Assembly: GCA_965365345.1 (NCBI GenBank)
Contig: CBDUBH010000028.1
Span: forward strand, 1 to 36,331
Length of the DNA stretch: 36,331 bases
Reading direction: 5' to 3'
From: CBDUBH01 sp965365345
GTDB lineage: Bacteria > Bacteroidota > Ignavibacteria > Ignavibacteriales > SURF-24
The translations under genes were made by a program, and so were the position numbers. The notes beneath the pieces were generated by a model. The model did not search any database and was not told where the DNA came from. It was given only the letters and a program-made list of their open reading frames with translations. This document shows, piece after piece, positions 1 to 8,602 of the stretch. Position 1 is the first letter of the stretch. Every line of letters begins with the position of its first letter.

Positions 1-2
1 AC

Positions 3-3000
3 AGAATGACCTTTATCTTTTACAAATCGGCTAATGATTTTCAGGAAACAAATGTAATTGATCAAAGTCTTGATGAAGGTATTGGCGGATTTACCGAACT
101 TTTCAAAAATAGAGTTGTGCTTCCTTTTACAGGATCGTACAAAGCTTTCAGGCATGTAATTCATCACGAACTTGTTCACGCGGTAATAAATGATATGTTT
201 TACGGCGGATCGCTTCAAAATATAATTTCCAAAAATATTTCCATTCAATTACCGCTTTGGTTCAATGAAGGAATGGCGGAATATCAATCTTTAGGATGGG
301 ATACAAATACAGATATGTTCATTCGTGATGCAATTATAAATGAATATCTTCCTGATATTAGAGGATTGGGCGGATATTTTGCTTATCGCGGCGGGCAGTC
401 GGTTTTTAATTACATAGCCGAAAAATACGGTGAAGAAAAGATTAGCGAAATAATCAACAAAACAAAAAGTTTGAACAGTTTGGATGAAGGTTTAAAAGCT
501 TCAATCGGCTTAAATTCGGAAGAATTAAGTGAACGCTGGAAAAAAGATCTTAAGAAAAAATATTGGCCTGATATTGCAACCAGAGATGATCCCGATGTTT
601 TTTCAAAAAGATTGACAGATCACAAAAAAGCTGGCGGATTTTACAATACTTCTCCGGCAATTTCTCCGCAAGGCGATAAAATTGCATTCATCTCAAACAG
701 AAATTTTTATTTTGATGTATTTTTGATGGATGCCGTTAACGGGAAAGTTATCAAAAAACTTGTTGAAGGAAACCGTACAAAAGATTTTGAAGATCTCAAT
801 ATTTTAACTCCGGGTTTGGATTGGTCGCCGGATGGTGAAAAAATTGTGCTTGCTGCAAAAAGCGGCGGTTATGATGTTGTTTACGTAATCAGAGTTAAAA
901 ACGGAAAACGCGAAACTTTGCCAATTAAATTCGATGGAATTGCTTCGGTTAAATGGTCACCTGATGGAAATTCTCTTGCATTTATCGGAAATAACGGAAA
1001 ACAATCCGATGTTTATGTTTACAATTTTGACTCGAAAAAAATTGAAAATGTGACAAATGATCTTTTCAGTGAAAGTGATCCTGCGTGGTCGCATGATGGC
1101 AGAAAAGTTTATTTCTCATCTGATAGAGGAAATTTTATCAACGGAAATTTGCCTGATACTTTAAGCATGTTTCAGCATGATTATTCTCAATCTGATATTT
1201 ATTCAATTGATCTGCAGGAAAAACAAATTACAAAAATCACTGATCTTCCTTTCAGTGATGAAAGTTCACCTGTAATTTCGCCCGATGGAAATGAAATTCT
1301 TTTTATTTCAGATTACAACGGAATAAATAATATTTATAAATTAAAAATTACAAATTCCGCTGAAAATTCAGATTCAATTGAAAATGCCGGGAACGGAATT
1401 ATTCCTATTACAAATTCACTTAACGGATTGTATCAACTTTCTTTAACAAAAGACGGAAAAAAATTAGTTTTCAGTTCAATGTATGAATCAGCATACAATA
1501 TCTTTTTAATGACAAATCCTTTTGAACCGAAAACCGATAAAAACAATTTGGAGCCGACAAAATATTTTGTAAAACTTTTGCAAAAAGAAAATAAACTTCA
1601 GGATAGTATAAAAATTTCGGATGCGCAAAAATTTGAATTGGGCGATTCATTGCAAACAAAAAATGATACTTTACTAGCTGAAATTTTGATCGCCACGGCT
1701 CCAACTGATTCGCTGCTAAATGATACCTTAAAAATTGCCGGAAATAACGAATCCGTAAATGATACAACTTCTTCGGAAAATTCATCTTTACGCACAAGCG
1801 TTTTTACCGGAGAATATAATGAAGAAGCTATAAAAACAGATACGGTTGACAGCAAATATAAAAGCTATGTTTTCAATAAAGATTATTTCAAATACGATAG
1901 TGCAACTACAAATCAAAGACCGCAATTTAATCTGGATGAAAATTTAGATACAAACGGCAATTACGTTGTTAATAAATATAAAATTACTTTTTCTCCGGAT
2001 ATTATTTACGCAAATGCCGGTTACAGCACTTTATACGGATTATTGGGAACAACTGTTCTTTCTTTCAGTGATGTTCTTGGCAATCACAGACTTATCGGTG
2101 TAACAAGTTTACAGATTGATTTGAAAAACAGCGATTACGGATTGGCTTATTATTATTTGCCGAAAAGAATGGATTTTGGAGTTGAAGGATTTCATACTGC
2201 AAGATTTGTATTTTTGAATAGAGGAATAGGTTCAAATCTTTTCAGATTCAGAAATTACGGATTGGTGGGTTCTGCAAGTTATCCGATAAATAAGTTTTAC
2301 AGAGTTGATGGAAATTTAAGTCTTTTAAATTTATCTTCAGAAAATTTGGATAACGTAAATGAAGATCTTGATAAAGTTACTTATTTTGTCCCATCATTAA
2401 GTTTTGTTCATGATAATGTTCTTTGGGGATACACATCTCCAATTGATGGAACCCGTTACAATTTATCATTATTCGGAAATCCTATTTCAGGAAGTAAAGA
2501 TCTAAGTTTTTATTCATTTACATGGGATTATAGAAATTATTCCAGATTTTGGTATGATAATTCATTCGCATTCAGAATTTCAGGCGGTTATTCAGGTGGC
2601 GAAAATCCGCAAAGATTTTTTATCGGTGGAACTGATAATTGGATAAACAGAAAATTTACTACCGGTGAAATTCCTTTGGAAAGTGCTTCCGATTTTGCAT
2701 TCTTAACTCCCGGCTTACCTCTTAGAGGATATAATTACGCTGAAAAGATCGGAACAAAATATGCGCTTGTTAATCTTGAATTAAGAATGCCGCTTATCAG
2801 ATATTTAGTGACCGGACCGATTCCGCTGCTTTTCCAAAATATTTTAGGAACCGCATTTATTGATGCCGGCTCAGCTTGGGATAGTAATAAATCTTTGCAA
2901 CTTTTCCATAAAGAAAATGATAACCTGCGAACAAAAGATCTTTTGATGGGAACAGGATTTGGAGCAAGAATATTTTTCTTGTACTTTTTGCTAAGATTTG

Positions 3001-3074
3001 ACGTTGCCTGGACCTATGATTTCGATTCATTTTCCAAACCACGTTATTACATTTCACTTGGTGCGGATTTCTAA
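3..3074 (+). CDS. Peptidase-MA-like / TolB propeller / BamA-like barrel protein, 5' truncated
   Basis: The reading frame is open to the window edge, so the first ATG (position 6) is probably internal and the signal peptide lies outside. Three modules are visible, numbered from that ATG. A zinc-metallopeptidase-like region has HELVH (H54, E55, H58) followed by WFNEGMAEY (E88/E92), the gluzincin arrangement of peptidase MA-like domains. About six WD40/TolB-type propeller blades follow (residues ~205-510, repeated cores such as WSPDGEKI, WSHDGRKV and ISPDGNEI). After a Ser/Thr/Asn-rich linker (~515-650) comes a C-terminal outer-membrane beta-barrel of the BamA/TamA surface-antigen type (~655-1022), ending in aromatic-rich strands and a terminal Phe. 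It probably sits in the outer membrane with peptidase and propeller in the periplasm. The substrate is unknown. The domain calls are solid; the function is inference. Confidence 0.85.
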   Translation, partial: RMTFIFYKSANDFQETNVIDQSLDEGIGGFTELFKNRVVLPFTGSYKAFRHVIHHELVHAVINDMFYGGSLQNIISKNISIQLPLWFNEGMAEYQSLGWDTNTDMFIRDAIINEYLPDIRGLGGYFAYRGGQSVFNYIAEKYGEEKISEIINKTKSLNSLDEGLKASIGLNSEELSERWKKDLKKKYWPDIATRDDPDVFSKRLTDHKKAGGFYNTSPAISPQGDKIAFISNRNFYFDVFLMDAVNGKVIKKLVEGNRTKDFEDLNILTPGLDWSPDGEKIVLAAKSGGYDVVYVIRVKNGKRETLPIKFDGIASVKWSPDGNSLAFIGNNGKQSDVYVYNFDSKKIENVTNDLFSESDPAWSHDGRKVYFSSDRGNFINGNLPDTLSMFQHDYSQSDIYSIDLQEKQITKITDLPFSDESSPVISPDGNEILFISDYNGINNIYKLKITNSAENSDSIENAGNGIIPITNSLNGLYQLSLTKDGKKLVFSSMYESAYNIFLMTNPFEPKTDKNNLEPTKYFVKLLQKENKLQDSIKISDAQKFELGDSLQTKNDTLLAEILIATAPTDSLLNDTLKIAGNNESVNDTTSSENSSLRTSVFTGEYNEEAIKTDTVDSKYKSYVFNKDYFKYDSATTNQRPQFNLDENLDTNGNYVVNKYKITFSPDIIYANAGYSTLYGLLGTTVLSFSDVLGNHRLIGVTSLQIDLKNSDYGLAYYYLPKRMDFGVEGFHTARFVFLNRGIGSNLFRFRNYGLVGSASYPINKFYRVDGNLSLLNLSSENLDNVNEDLDKVTYFVPSLSFVHDNVLWGYTSPIDGTRYNLSLFGNPISGSKDLSFYSFTWDYRNYSRFWYDNSFAFRISGGYSGGENPQRFFIGGTDNWINRKFTTGEIPLESASDFAFLTPGLPLRGYNYAEKIGTKYALVNLELRMPLIRYLVTGPIPLLFQNILGTAFIDAGSAWDSNKSLQLFHKENDNLRTKDLLMGTGFGARIFFLYFLLRFDVAWTYDFDSFSKPRYYISLGADF

Positions 3075-3105
3075 GATTATTAAAAATCACACATAAATTT
3101 TAATT

Positions 3106-3135
3106 AAACCGGAAAAATGTTTTTCCGGTTTTTTT
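3106..3135 (+). terminator. Rho-independent terminator after the outer-membrane protein gene
   Basis: A near-perfect hairpin, AAACCGGAAAAA / TTTTTCCGGTTT, is followed by a T run. It lies 32 bases after the stop codon and separates this gene from the polysaccharide operon. Confidence 0.85.
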
Positions 3136-3257
3136 GTTTAAAACAGTTTATTTTATGGAATTTTACTGAATTTAAGATTAATTATCTTATTTCAAAATTA
3201 TTAATATCACTTCTATTGCAATTTAAATCCTTTCTTATAAATTTAGAATAAGGGCGA

Positions 3258-3284
3258 AAACAATACCCTATTTTAGGTGTTGTT
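3258..3284 (+). other. Imperfect inverted repeat in the polysaccharide operon leader
   Basis: AAACAATACC at 3258-3267 can pair with GGTGTTGTTT further downstream with one G-T wobble, and a T-rich stretch follows (3295-3302). It could be a leader hairpin or attenuator ahead of the ABC permease gene, or chance in AT-rich DNA. I saw no JUMPstart/ops motif. The rest of 3136-3349 shows nothing else that I can support. Confidence 0.25.
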
Positions 3285-3349
3285 TATTTCACTTCTTTTT
3301 TTAAGCAATACGAATTTATAATAAAAATTAACGGTGCGTTATTACGCTA

Positions 3350-4129
3350 ATGAGACAAATACAAAGAATTTGGCGTTATAAGGATCTTTGCATCGAGTTG
3401 TTTTGGGCTTTCCTGAAATTACGTCACGCAGGCTCCGTGTTGGGATTGATGTGGACTTTAGTAAATCCTGTGGTTTACATTGCCACTTATTGGGTAGTTT
3501 TTTCATATATGATCCCAATGGGAATGGAAAATTATCATCTGTTTTTAATTCCCGGATTTTTAGCATGGAGTTTTACTTTAACGGCACTTACAAGTGCAAG
3601 CGAATCAATAAATCAAAGTAAATATTTGATTACAAAAATTTCTTTTCCAAATGAAATTTTACCAATTATAAACGTAGGGCTTCCTCTTTTCGATTTTTTT
3701 ATCGGATTAACTTTATACATAATTGGAAGTTTAATTTTAGGAAATCATCAATTTTTTACTTTAAATCTTTTACTTTTGCCGGCAATAATTTTTATCCATG
3801 TACTTTTTGTTACGGGAATTTCACTGATAATTTCGTGCTTTTCAGTTTTCTTTAAAGATATTCCGAAACTTGTTCAAATTGCCGGAACAATACTTTTCTT
3901 TTTAACGCCGATTTTTTATTCACTTGATGCGGTTCCAGGAAATCTGAAAAATATTTTGATGCTTAATCCTTTTACTCACATTATTAGATTGTATCAAAGC
4001 ATATTTTATTTTAACACCGTTCCGGATATTTTCAGCGTAATTGCAGTGCTTATAAGTTCAGCTTTATTTCTTATGATTGGGTTTACTGTTTTTGAAAAAT
4101 ACAAAGGAACATTTGCAGAGCTTACATGA
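3350..4129 (+). CDS. ABC-2 type polysaccharide export permease (Wzm-like)
   Basis: This 259-residue integral membrane protein has the ABC-2 polysaccharide permease pattern: a short cytoplasmic N-terminus (WRYKDLCIELFWAFLKLRHA), then SVLGLMWTLVNP at the first membrane segment, and about six hydrophobic segments in all. The length is typical for Wzm/TagG-type subunits. Family members move lipid-linked polysaccharide across the inner membrane with a partner ATPase. Its stop overlaps the start of that ATPase (ATGA at 4126-4129), so the two are translationally coupled. The start at 3350 fits the family N-terminus, although no clear Shine-Dalgarno is present. It heads an operon with four downstream glycosyltransferases, which supports export of a surface or secreted glycan. 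The glycan itself cannot be named. Confidence 0.9.
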   Translation: MRQIQRIWRYKDLCIELFWAFLKLRHAGSVLGLMWTLVNPVVYIATYWVVFSYMIPMGMENYHLFLIPGFLAWSFTLTALTSASESINQSKYLITKISFPNEILPIINVGLPLFDFFIGLTLYIIGSLILGNHQFFTLNLLLLPAIIFIHVLFVTGISLIISCFSVFFKDIPKLVQIAGTILFFLTPIFYSLDAVPGNLKNILMLNPFTHIIRLYQSIFYFNTVPDIFSVIAVLISSALFLMIGFTVFEKYKGTFAELT

Positions 4130-4893
4130 TAAACTTGAATAACAAAATAATTGATTGCCAAAGAGTAACGAAAAAATTTAAAAGTTACGATAGAAGTCAT
4201 TCTTTAAAAGAAGCTTTTGCAGGTTTGGCGAAAAAAGATAAAAGAAAAAACGAATGGGATGTACTTCGCGAAATAAGTTTCAGCGTTAACAGAGGCGAAA
4301 AAGTTGCAATCATCGGAAAAAACGGCTGCGGAAAATCAACTTTGCTTAAACTTATTGCCGGAATTTACAAACCAAACAGCGGCGTTATAAATATTTATTC
4401 AAAAAAAATGCTTGCTTTAATTGAATTGGGCGTTGGTTTTTATCCTGAACTTACCGGAAGGGAAAACATAAAACTAAACTGGCTTTTTAACGGACTTTCA
4501 AAAAATGAATTAAAAAACAAGTTTGATGAAATAGTTGATTTTAGCGGAGTCGGTGAATTTTTGGAAACTCCATTAAAATATTATTCATCGGGAATGGTTA
4601 CAAGATTAGGATTTTCAATTGCAGTAAATGCGAATCCCGATCTTTTTATTGTTGATGAAGTTTTAGCCGTCGGCGATTCCGATTTTCAAAAAAAATGCTA
4701 TCAAAAAATTCATGAGATTTGTGAATCAGGAACTACGCTGCTTTTAGTAACTCACAATTTGCATGATGTGACCGGAGTTTGCGATAAAGCAATTTGGCTT
4801 CATCAAGGTTCAATAATTCATTTTGGAAATTCACACGAAACTGTTGACCTGTATATGAACAGCATGAACAATGAAATTCCGATTGCAATTTAA
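4126..4893 (+). CDS. Polysaccharide ABC transporter ATP-binding protein (Wzt-like)
   Basis: This 255-residue ATPase has an intact nucleotide-binding domain: Walker A GKNGCGKST (64-72), the polysaccharide-transporter feature LGVGFYPELTGREN (~101-114), signature YSSGM (153-157), Walker B LFIVDEVLAVGD (173-184) and H-loop His210. A basic segment (~25-45) precedes the first strand, as in Wzt/TagH proteins. The C-terminal carbohydrate-binding domain of O-antigen-specific Wzt proteins (usually another ~150-200 residues) is absent, so substrate choice by a Wzt-type lectin domain is not expected here. It overlaps the permease gene by four bases and is followed after 12 bases by a glycosyltransferase gene. 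The role as energizer of glycan export is well supported; the exported polymer is unknown. Confidence 0.93.
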   Translation: MINLNNKIIDCQRVTKKFKSYDRSHSLKEAFAGLAKKDKRKNEWDVLREISFSVNRGEKVAIIGKNGCGKSTLLKLIAGIYKPNSGVINIYSKKMLALIELGVGFYPELTGRENIKLNWLFNGLSKNELKNKFDEIVDFSGVGEFLETPLKYYSSGMVTRLGFSIAVNANPDLFIVDEVLAVGDSDFQKKCYQKIHEICESGTTLLLVTHNLHDVTGVCDKAIWLHQGSIIHFGNSHETVDLYMNSMNNEIPIAI

Positions 4894-4905
4894 TTAATAG
4901 AAATT

Positions 4906-6144
4906 ATGGAAAATAAAAAGAAAAGAATAGCTGTTTTTCAAGTTCAGATTGATGAACTTAAATCGCTGCCGGAATTTCCGGAGTACACACATGCACTTAT
5001 TCTTTTCAAATATAATGAAAGTTTACTGGCACATAAAATCTTTGAATTAATAAATTGCAAAGTTGATATTCTTGAACTAAAAGATTTTGTCAAATCACTT
5101 TCATTTAAGCTCTGGCAAAAAAAATCAGCCGAACTTTTTGAAGAAGATTTACAGGAAACAAAACCTAGCGTTTCTGTAATTGTTTGCACTCGAAACAGAA
5201 CTGAAGATCTTGAAAAATGTTTAAACAGTCTTATAAAAATCAATTATCCGGAATATGAAATCCTAGTGATTGATAATGCTCCATCAAATTCAAGCACAAG
5301 AAATTTGGTAAGAAAATATCCCGGAGTAAAATATGTTTATGAGGAAATTCCGGGATTGGATTTTGCAAGAAATACGGGAATTGAAGAATCCACAGGCGAA
5401 ATAATCGCTTTCACGGATGACGATGCTGCGGTTGATCCGAACTGGCTGCAAAAACTTGTTAGAAATTTTTCAGATCCTTTAACTGCTGCGGTAACCGGAA
5501 TTACAATGCCGATCGAATTGGAAAACGAAGCTCAAATTATTTTTGAGGAAACCAATGGATTTGGCAGAGGTTACGAAAGAAAAGAATACGATTTTGTAAA
5601 TACAAATCCTATAGCAGCAGGAAAAATCGGTGCCGGCGTAAATATGGCAATAAGAAGAAGTTTACTAAGTGAAATAGGATTATTTGATGAACATCTTGAT
5701 TGCGGAACTTTAACTTTAAGCGGCGGCGATCAGGAATTTTTTTACAGAATTTTGAAAAGAGGATTCCGAATTGTTTATGAACCCGATGCACTCGTCTGGC
5801 ACCGGCACAGAAGCGATATGCAATCACTCGAAAATACTTTTTACAGTTATGGAGCGGGAGTTTTTGCCTGGTGGACTCGCGCGCTTTTTAAGGAGAAAGA
5901 ATTCAAATTAATTATTTTCGGAACACTTTGGTTTTTCAATTATCATGTAAAAAATTTGCTGCGTTCAATCTTTAAAAGAAAAAATTCAATCGCCCTGAAT
6001 TTAAGCTTTGCAGAATTCCGGGGAGCATTAACCGGCAGTTACAGGTATTTTAAAAGTTTAAAAGATACTGAAGAAAAATTAAGATTAATTGAAAAAGAAA
6101 ATTCCGGATCAGAATCAGATTATAAAATTATGAATGCAAAATGA
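4906..6144 (+). CDS. Family 2 glycosyltransferase with ~85-residue N-terminal extension
   Basis: The 412-residue protein carries a GT-A fold family-2 catalytic domain from about residue 88 (SVSVIVCTRNRTEDLEKCL), with PGLDFARNTGI (149-159), the metal/nucleotide-binding FTDDDAAVD motif (DDD at 171-173), GAGVNMAIRR (243-251) and the putative acceptor/base region GGDQEF (273-278) plus WHRHR (298-302). No signal peptide is seen; a hydrophobic stretch near 330-350 may be a membrane contact. The N-terminal ~85 residues are not part of the GT2 core. The gene at 7397 has the same layout, so the two look like paralogues. It overlaps the next gene by ATGA (6141-6144). Likely role: transfer of one sugar to the glycan exported by the neighbouring ABC system. 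Donor and linkage are unknown. Confidence 0.9.
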   Translation: MENKKKRIAVFQVQIDELKSLPEFPEYTHALILFKYNESLLAHKIFELINCKVDILELKDFVKSLSFKLWQKKSAELFEEDLQETKPSVSVIVCTRNRTEDLEKCLNSLIKINYPEYEILVIDNAPSNSSTRNLVRKYPGVKYVYEEIPGLDFARNTGIEESTGEIIAFTDDDAAVDPNWLQKLVRNFSDPLTAAVTGITMPIELENEAQIIFEETNGFGRGYERKEYDFVNTNPIAAGKIGAGVNMAIRRSLLSEIGLFDEHLDCGTLTLSGGDQEFFYRILKRGFRIVYEPDALVWHRHRSDMQSLENTFYSYGAGVFAWWTRALFKEKEFKLIIFGTLWFFNYHVKNLLRSIFKRKNSIALNLSFAEFRGALTGSYRYFKSLKDTEEKLRLIEKENSGSESDYKIMNAK

Positions 6145-7388
6145 ATCCGTATTATTTAAGTGTAATAATTCCGACACATAACAGAAAAGAGCAGCTTTGT
6201 AAATGTTTGTATTCTTTGGCAGGACAAAATTATCCTAAAGAAAATTATGAGATCATTGTCGTAGCAGATAGATGCAAAGACGGCACTGCTGAGGTAATAA
6301 GAGCAATGCAAAACTCATTTCCTGTTGCAATAAGCGTTATTGAAAACGGAGCGGGAAATGCTGCGTCATCAAGGAATTTGGGAGCTTCAAAAGCAAAAGG
6401 AGATTATCTTCTTTTTTTAGATGATGATATAATTGCAGGAAAAAATTTGATTCACACTCATTTAAAACTTTGTGGTAACAACAAAATAGTTCTTGGATAT
6501 TCGAAACCTGTAATTCCGGAAAACCCGACTTTATGGCAGCGCAGGGCAAGAAGATGGTGGGAAGATAGATTTTATCAGATGAGTAAAAAAGGATACAGAT
6601 TTACATTTCAGGATTTTTTCAGCGGAAATTTTTCAATTCCTGCTCCTTTATTTAATAAGATGAATGGCTTTAACGAATTTTTTAACCGGCTTGAAGATTA
6701 TGAATTCGGATTCAGACTGATAAAAGAAAACGTAAAATTTGTTTTTTCGCAAAAAGCTATTGGTTATCATCATGAAACAAATGACTTAAAAAAATGGCTT
6801 TTTAGATTACGCGATGAATCTGATGCAAATATCAGAATGTGTAAAAAATCACCGGCTTTAAAACCGATATTATTTAAAGTTCCTTATAAACTTTACGGCT
6901 GGCATAAATTAATTCAAAAAATTATCAGAAAATTTTCATTCATGAAAAATGATTCTTTCGAAATTTTTCAAAAGATGATTTTAAAAATGATAGCACTCGT
7001 AGAATTTATGCAGCTTAATTCACTTTGGGAAAAATTAACCGGTGTTTTATTTGAATACAATTATTGGCGAGGAATTGCACGATCTTATAATTCAGAAAAA
7101 GAATTTTATGCATGGATTGAAAATGAAAAATCAGTAGGTGTAAAAAAAGATTTTGTAAAAATTGATATCAAAAATTTATTAAAACAAAGATCGTTTGGTA
7201 AGATAGTAATTCCGGCAGATAAAAAGATCATAAAACTTTCAATAAATCAAAATGATCTTATTGATTTTCATCCGGTTGAAGGAAGTCAAAAAGTTACAGG
7301 AGATTTCATTCAATATTTCTTAAAAGATCATTGTCAAAAAGAATTTACACCGGTTTTGGCAAATTACATTTTACGGAATCAAAAGTAA
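6141..7388 (+). CDS. Family 2 glycosyltransferase
   Basis: This 415-residue GT2 protein starts directly with its catalytic domain (YLSVIIPTHNRKEQLCKCLYSL at ~4), then AASSRNLGASKAKGDYLLFLDDDIIAG (the DDD metal-binding motif) and the acceptor-side region FFNRLEDYEFGFRL with an ED pair. The C-terminal ~200 residues, after a segment rich in Lys and Phe, lack an obvious known domain. It lacks the N-terminal extension of its two neighbours. The start overlaps the stop of the upstream glycosyltransferase by four bases, and the gene ends 8 bases before the next one. Membership of the polysaccharide operon is clear from spacing. Sugar specificity cannot be read from sequence. Confidence 0.88.
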   Translation: MNPYYLSVIIPTHNRKEQLCKCLYSLAGQNYPKENYEIIVVADRCKDGTAEVIRAMQNSFPVAISVIENGAGNAASSRNLGASKAKGDYLLFLDDDIIAGKNLIHTHLKLCGNNKIVLGYSKPVIPENPTLWQRRARRWWEDRFYQMSKKGYRFTFQDFFSGNFSIPAPLFNKMNGFNEFFNRLEDYEFGFRLIKENVKFVFSQKAIGYHHETNDLKKWLFRLRDESDANIRMCKKSPALKPILFKVPYKLYGWHKLIQKIIRKFSFMKNDSFEIFQKMILKMIALVEFMQLNSLWEKLTGVLFEYNYWRGIARSYNSEKEFYAWIENEKSVGVKKDFVKIDIKNLLKQRSFGKIVIPADKKIIKLSINQNDLIDFHPVEGSQKVTGDFIQYFLKDHCQKEFTPVLANYILRNQK

Positions 7389-7396
7389 AAAATAAG

Positions 7397-8602
7397 ATGA
7401 TTAAAAAAATAATTGACATAAATATTGCCGGACCGATTTCAGACCAAATCATTGAAGAAAAATATGATTCGGTTGAAGCTTTTATTTTTAAAGATTCTTT
7501 GCCGCTCGGTAAATTGGAATTTGAGATTCCCCAACCGGGAATTCTTTCAAAAGAAATTATAAAAAATGAAATTCAAAATAAACTTTCGGAAAAAATCTGG
7601 AAAGAAGTTTTAACCGGACAGATTTTCAAATTTCAAAATGAAAAATATGAACCTTTTATCAGTGTGATAATTTGCACAAGAGATAGAGCAGAGCTTCTCG
7701 AAAGGTGCTTGAAAAGCCTTTCAGAAGCAGATTATATGAATTTTGAAATTATAGTAGTTGATAATTGCACAAAAGATAACAGCACTTTTGAAGTTGCAAA
7801 TAAATTCAATTGTAAGTATGTGCGCGAAAATACTCCCGGATTAAATTATGCTCGAAACACCGGAATAAGATCAGCAAGTTATGAAATAGTTTCATTTATT
7901 GATGATGATGCGATCGCTTCAAAAAATTGGCTTAAAGCAATTGCGTACACATTTCAATCAGAAAAAATTTCAGCAGTTACGGGAGCGGTTTTCCCGGCTG
8001 AAATTGAAACCGAAGCGCAGTTTAATTTTGAAAGTTATGGCGGAATGAACAAAGGTTTTGAACCGTTTACTGTTGAATTAAAAAATATGCAAATTTCACA
8101 GTTGTTTTGGGCAAGCGGTTGGGGAGTCGGCGCAAATATGTCTTTCAGGAAAAACGTTTTTGATAAAGCTGGCTTTTTTAATCCATTGCTTGATGTCGGA
8201 ACTCCAACGCAAGGAGGCGGTGATATCGAAATGTTTTACAGATTGGTATTTAACGGATATGCTCTTCGTTACGAGCCTGCGGCTTACATTAAGCATTTTC
8301 ACAGAAGCGATAATATTGCGCTTGAGAAACAAATTTATAATAACGGTAGATCGTTTCCGGCTTATCTTGCAACGGTTTTTTCTTACTCGAAAAATGTAAG
8401 ATTTGCACTGATAAAATTCGCAATTCTGCATTGGTTAACAGTCTGGCTTTTATTACGCGGAGTAAAATCAATAATCAAAAAAGATAAACAAACTTTAGCA
8501 TTTGTAAAAAACGAAATTAAAGGTGCAATATTTTCACCTTATTATTTTGTTAAAAGTATTTTAAATGCACGTCAATTGAAAATAAATAAGTTAGATTTAT
8601 GA
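7397..8602 (+). CDS. Family 2 glycosyltransferase, paralogue of the gene at 4906
   Basis: I chose the ATG at 7397 (401 residues). An upstream in-frame start at 7331 would overlap the preceding gene by 58 bases and add a non-conserved N-terminus. From 7397 the layout matches the gene at 4906: an ~80-residue extension, then FISVIICTRDRAELLERCL, PGLNYARNTGI, SFIDDDAIA, GWGVGANMSFRK, GGGDIEMFYRL and a KHFHRSD motif. These shared, ordered motifs indicate duplication of one ancestor within the operon. The C-terminus has a hydrophobic stretch (LIKFAILHWLTVWLLLRG) that may anchor it to the membrane. The stop overlaps the next start (ATGA at 8599-8602). Probable role: one sugar-addition step for the exported polymer. 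Confidence 0.88.
   Translation: MIKKIIDINIAGPISDQIIEEKYDSVEAFIFKDSLPLGKLEFEIPQPGILSKEIIKNEIQNKLSEKIWKEVLTGQIFKFQNEKYEPFISVIICTRDRAELLERCLKSLSEADYMNFEIIVVDNCTKDNSTFEVANKFNCKYVRENTPGLNYARNTGIRSASYEIVSFIDDDAIASKNWLKAIAYTFQSEKISAVTGAVFPAEIETEAQFNFESYGGMNKGFEPFTVELKNMQISQLFWASGWGVGANMSFRKNVFDKAGFFNPLLDVGTPTQGGGDIEMFYRLVFNGYALRYEPAAYIKHFHRSDNIALEKQIYNNGRSFPAYLATVFSYSKNVRFALIKFAILHWLTVWLLLRGVKSIIKKDKQTLAFVKNEIKGAIFSPYYFVKSILNARQLKINKLDL

Noticed and set aside
1471..1855. Antisense open frames inside the outer-membrane protein gene and similar ones elsewhere
   Set aside because: They have no ribosome site or recognisable domain and are explained by the AT-rich codon use of the real gene on the other strand.
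3136..3349. JUMPstart/ops antitermination element before the polysaccharide operon
   Set aside because: The GGCGGTAG core is absent; only a weak inverted repeat is present.
7331..7396. Upstream start of the third glycosyltransferase
   Set aside because: It overlaps the preceding gene by 58 bases, and the paralogue at 4906 supports the later ATG at 7397.
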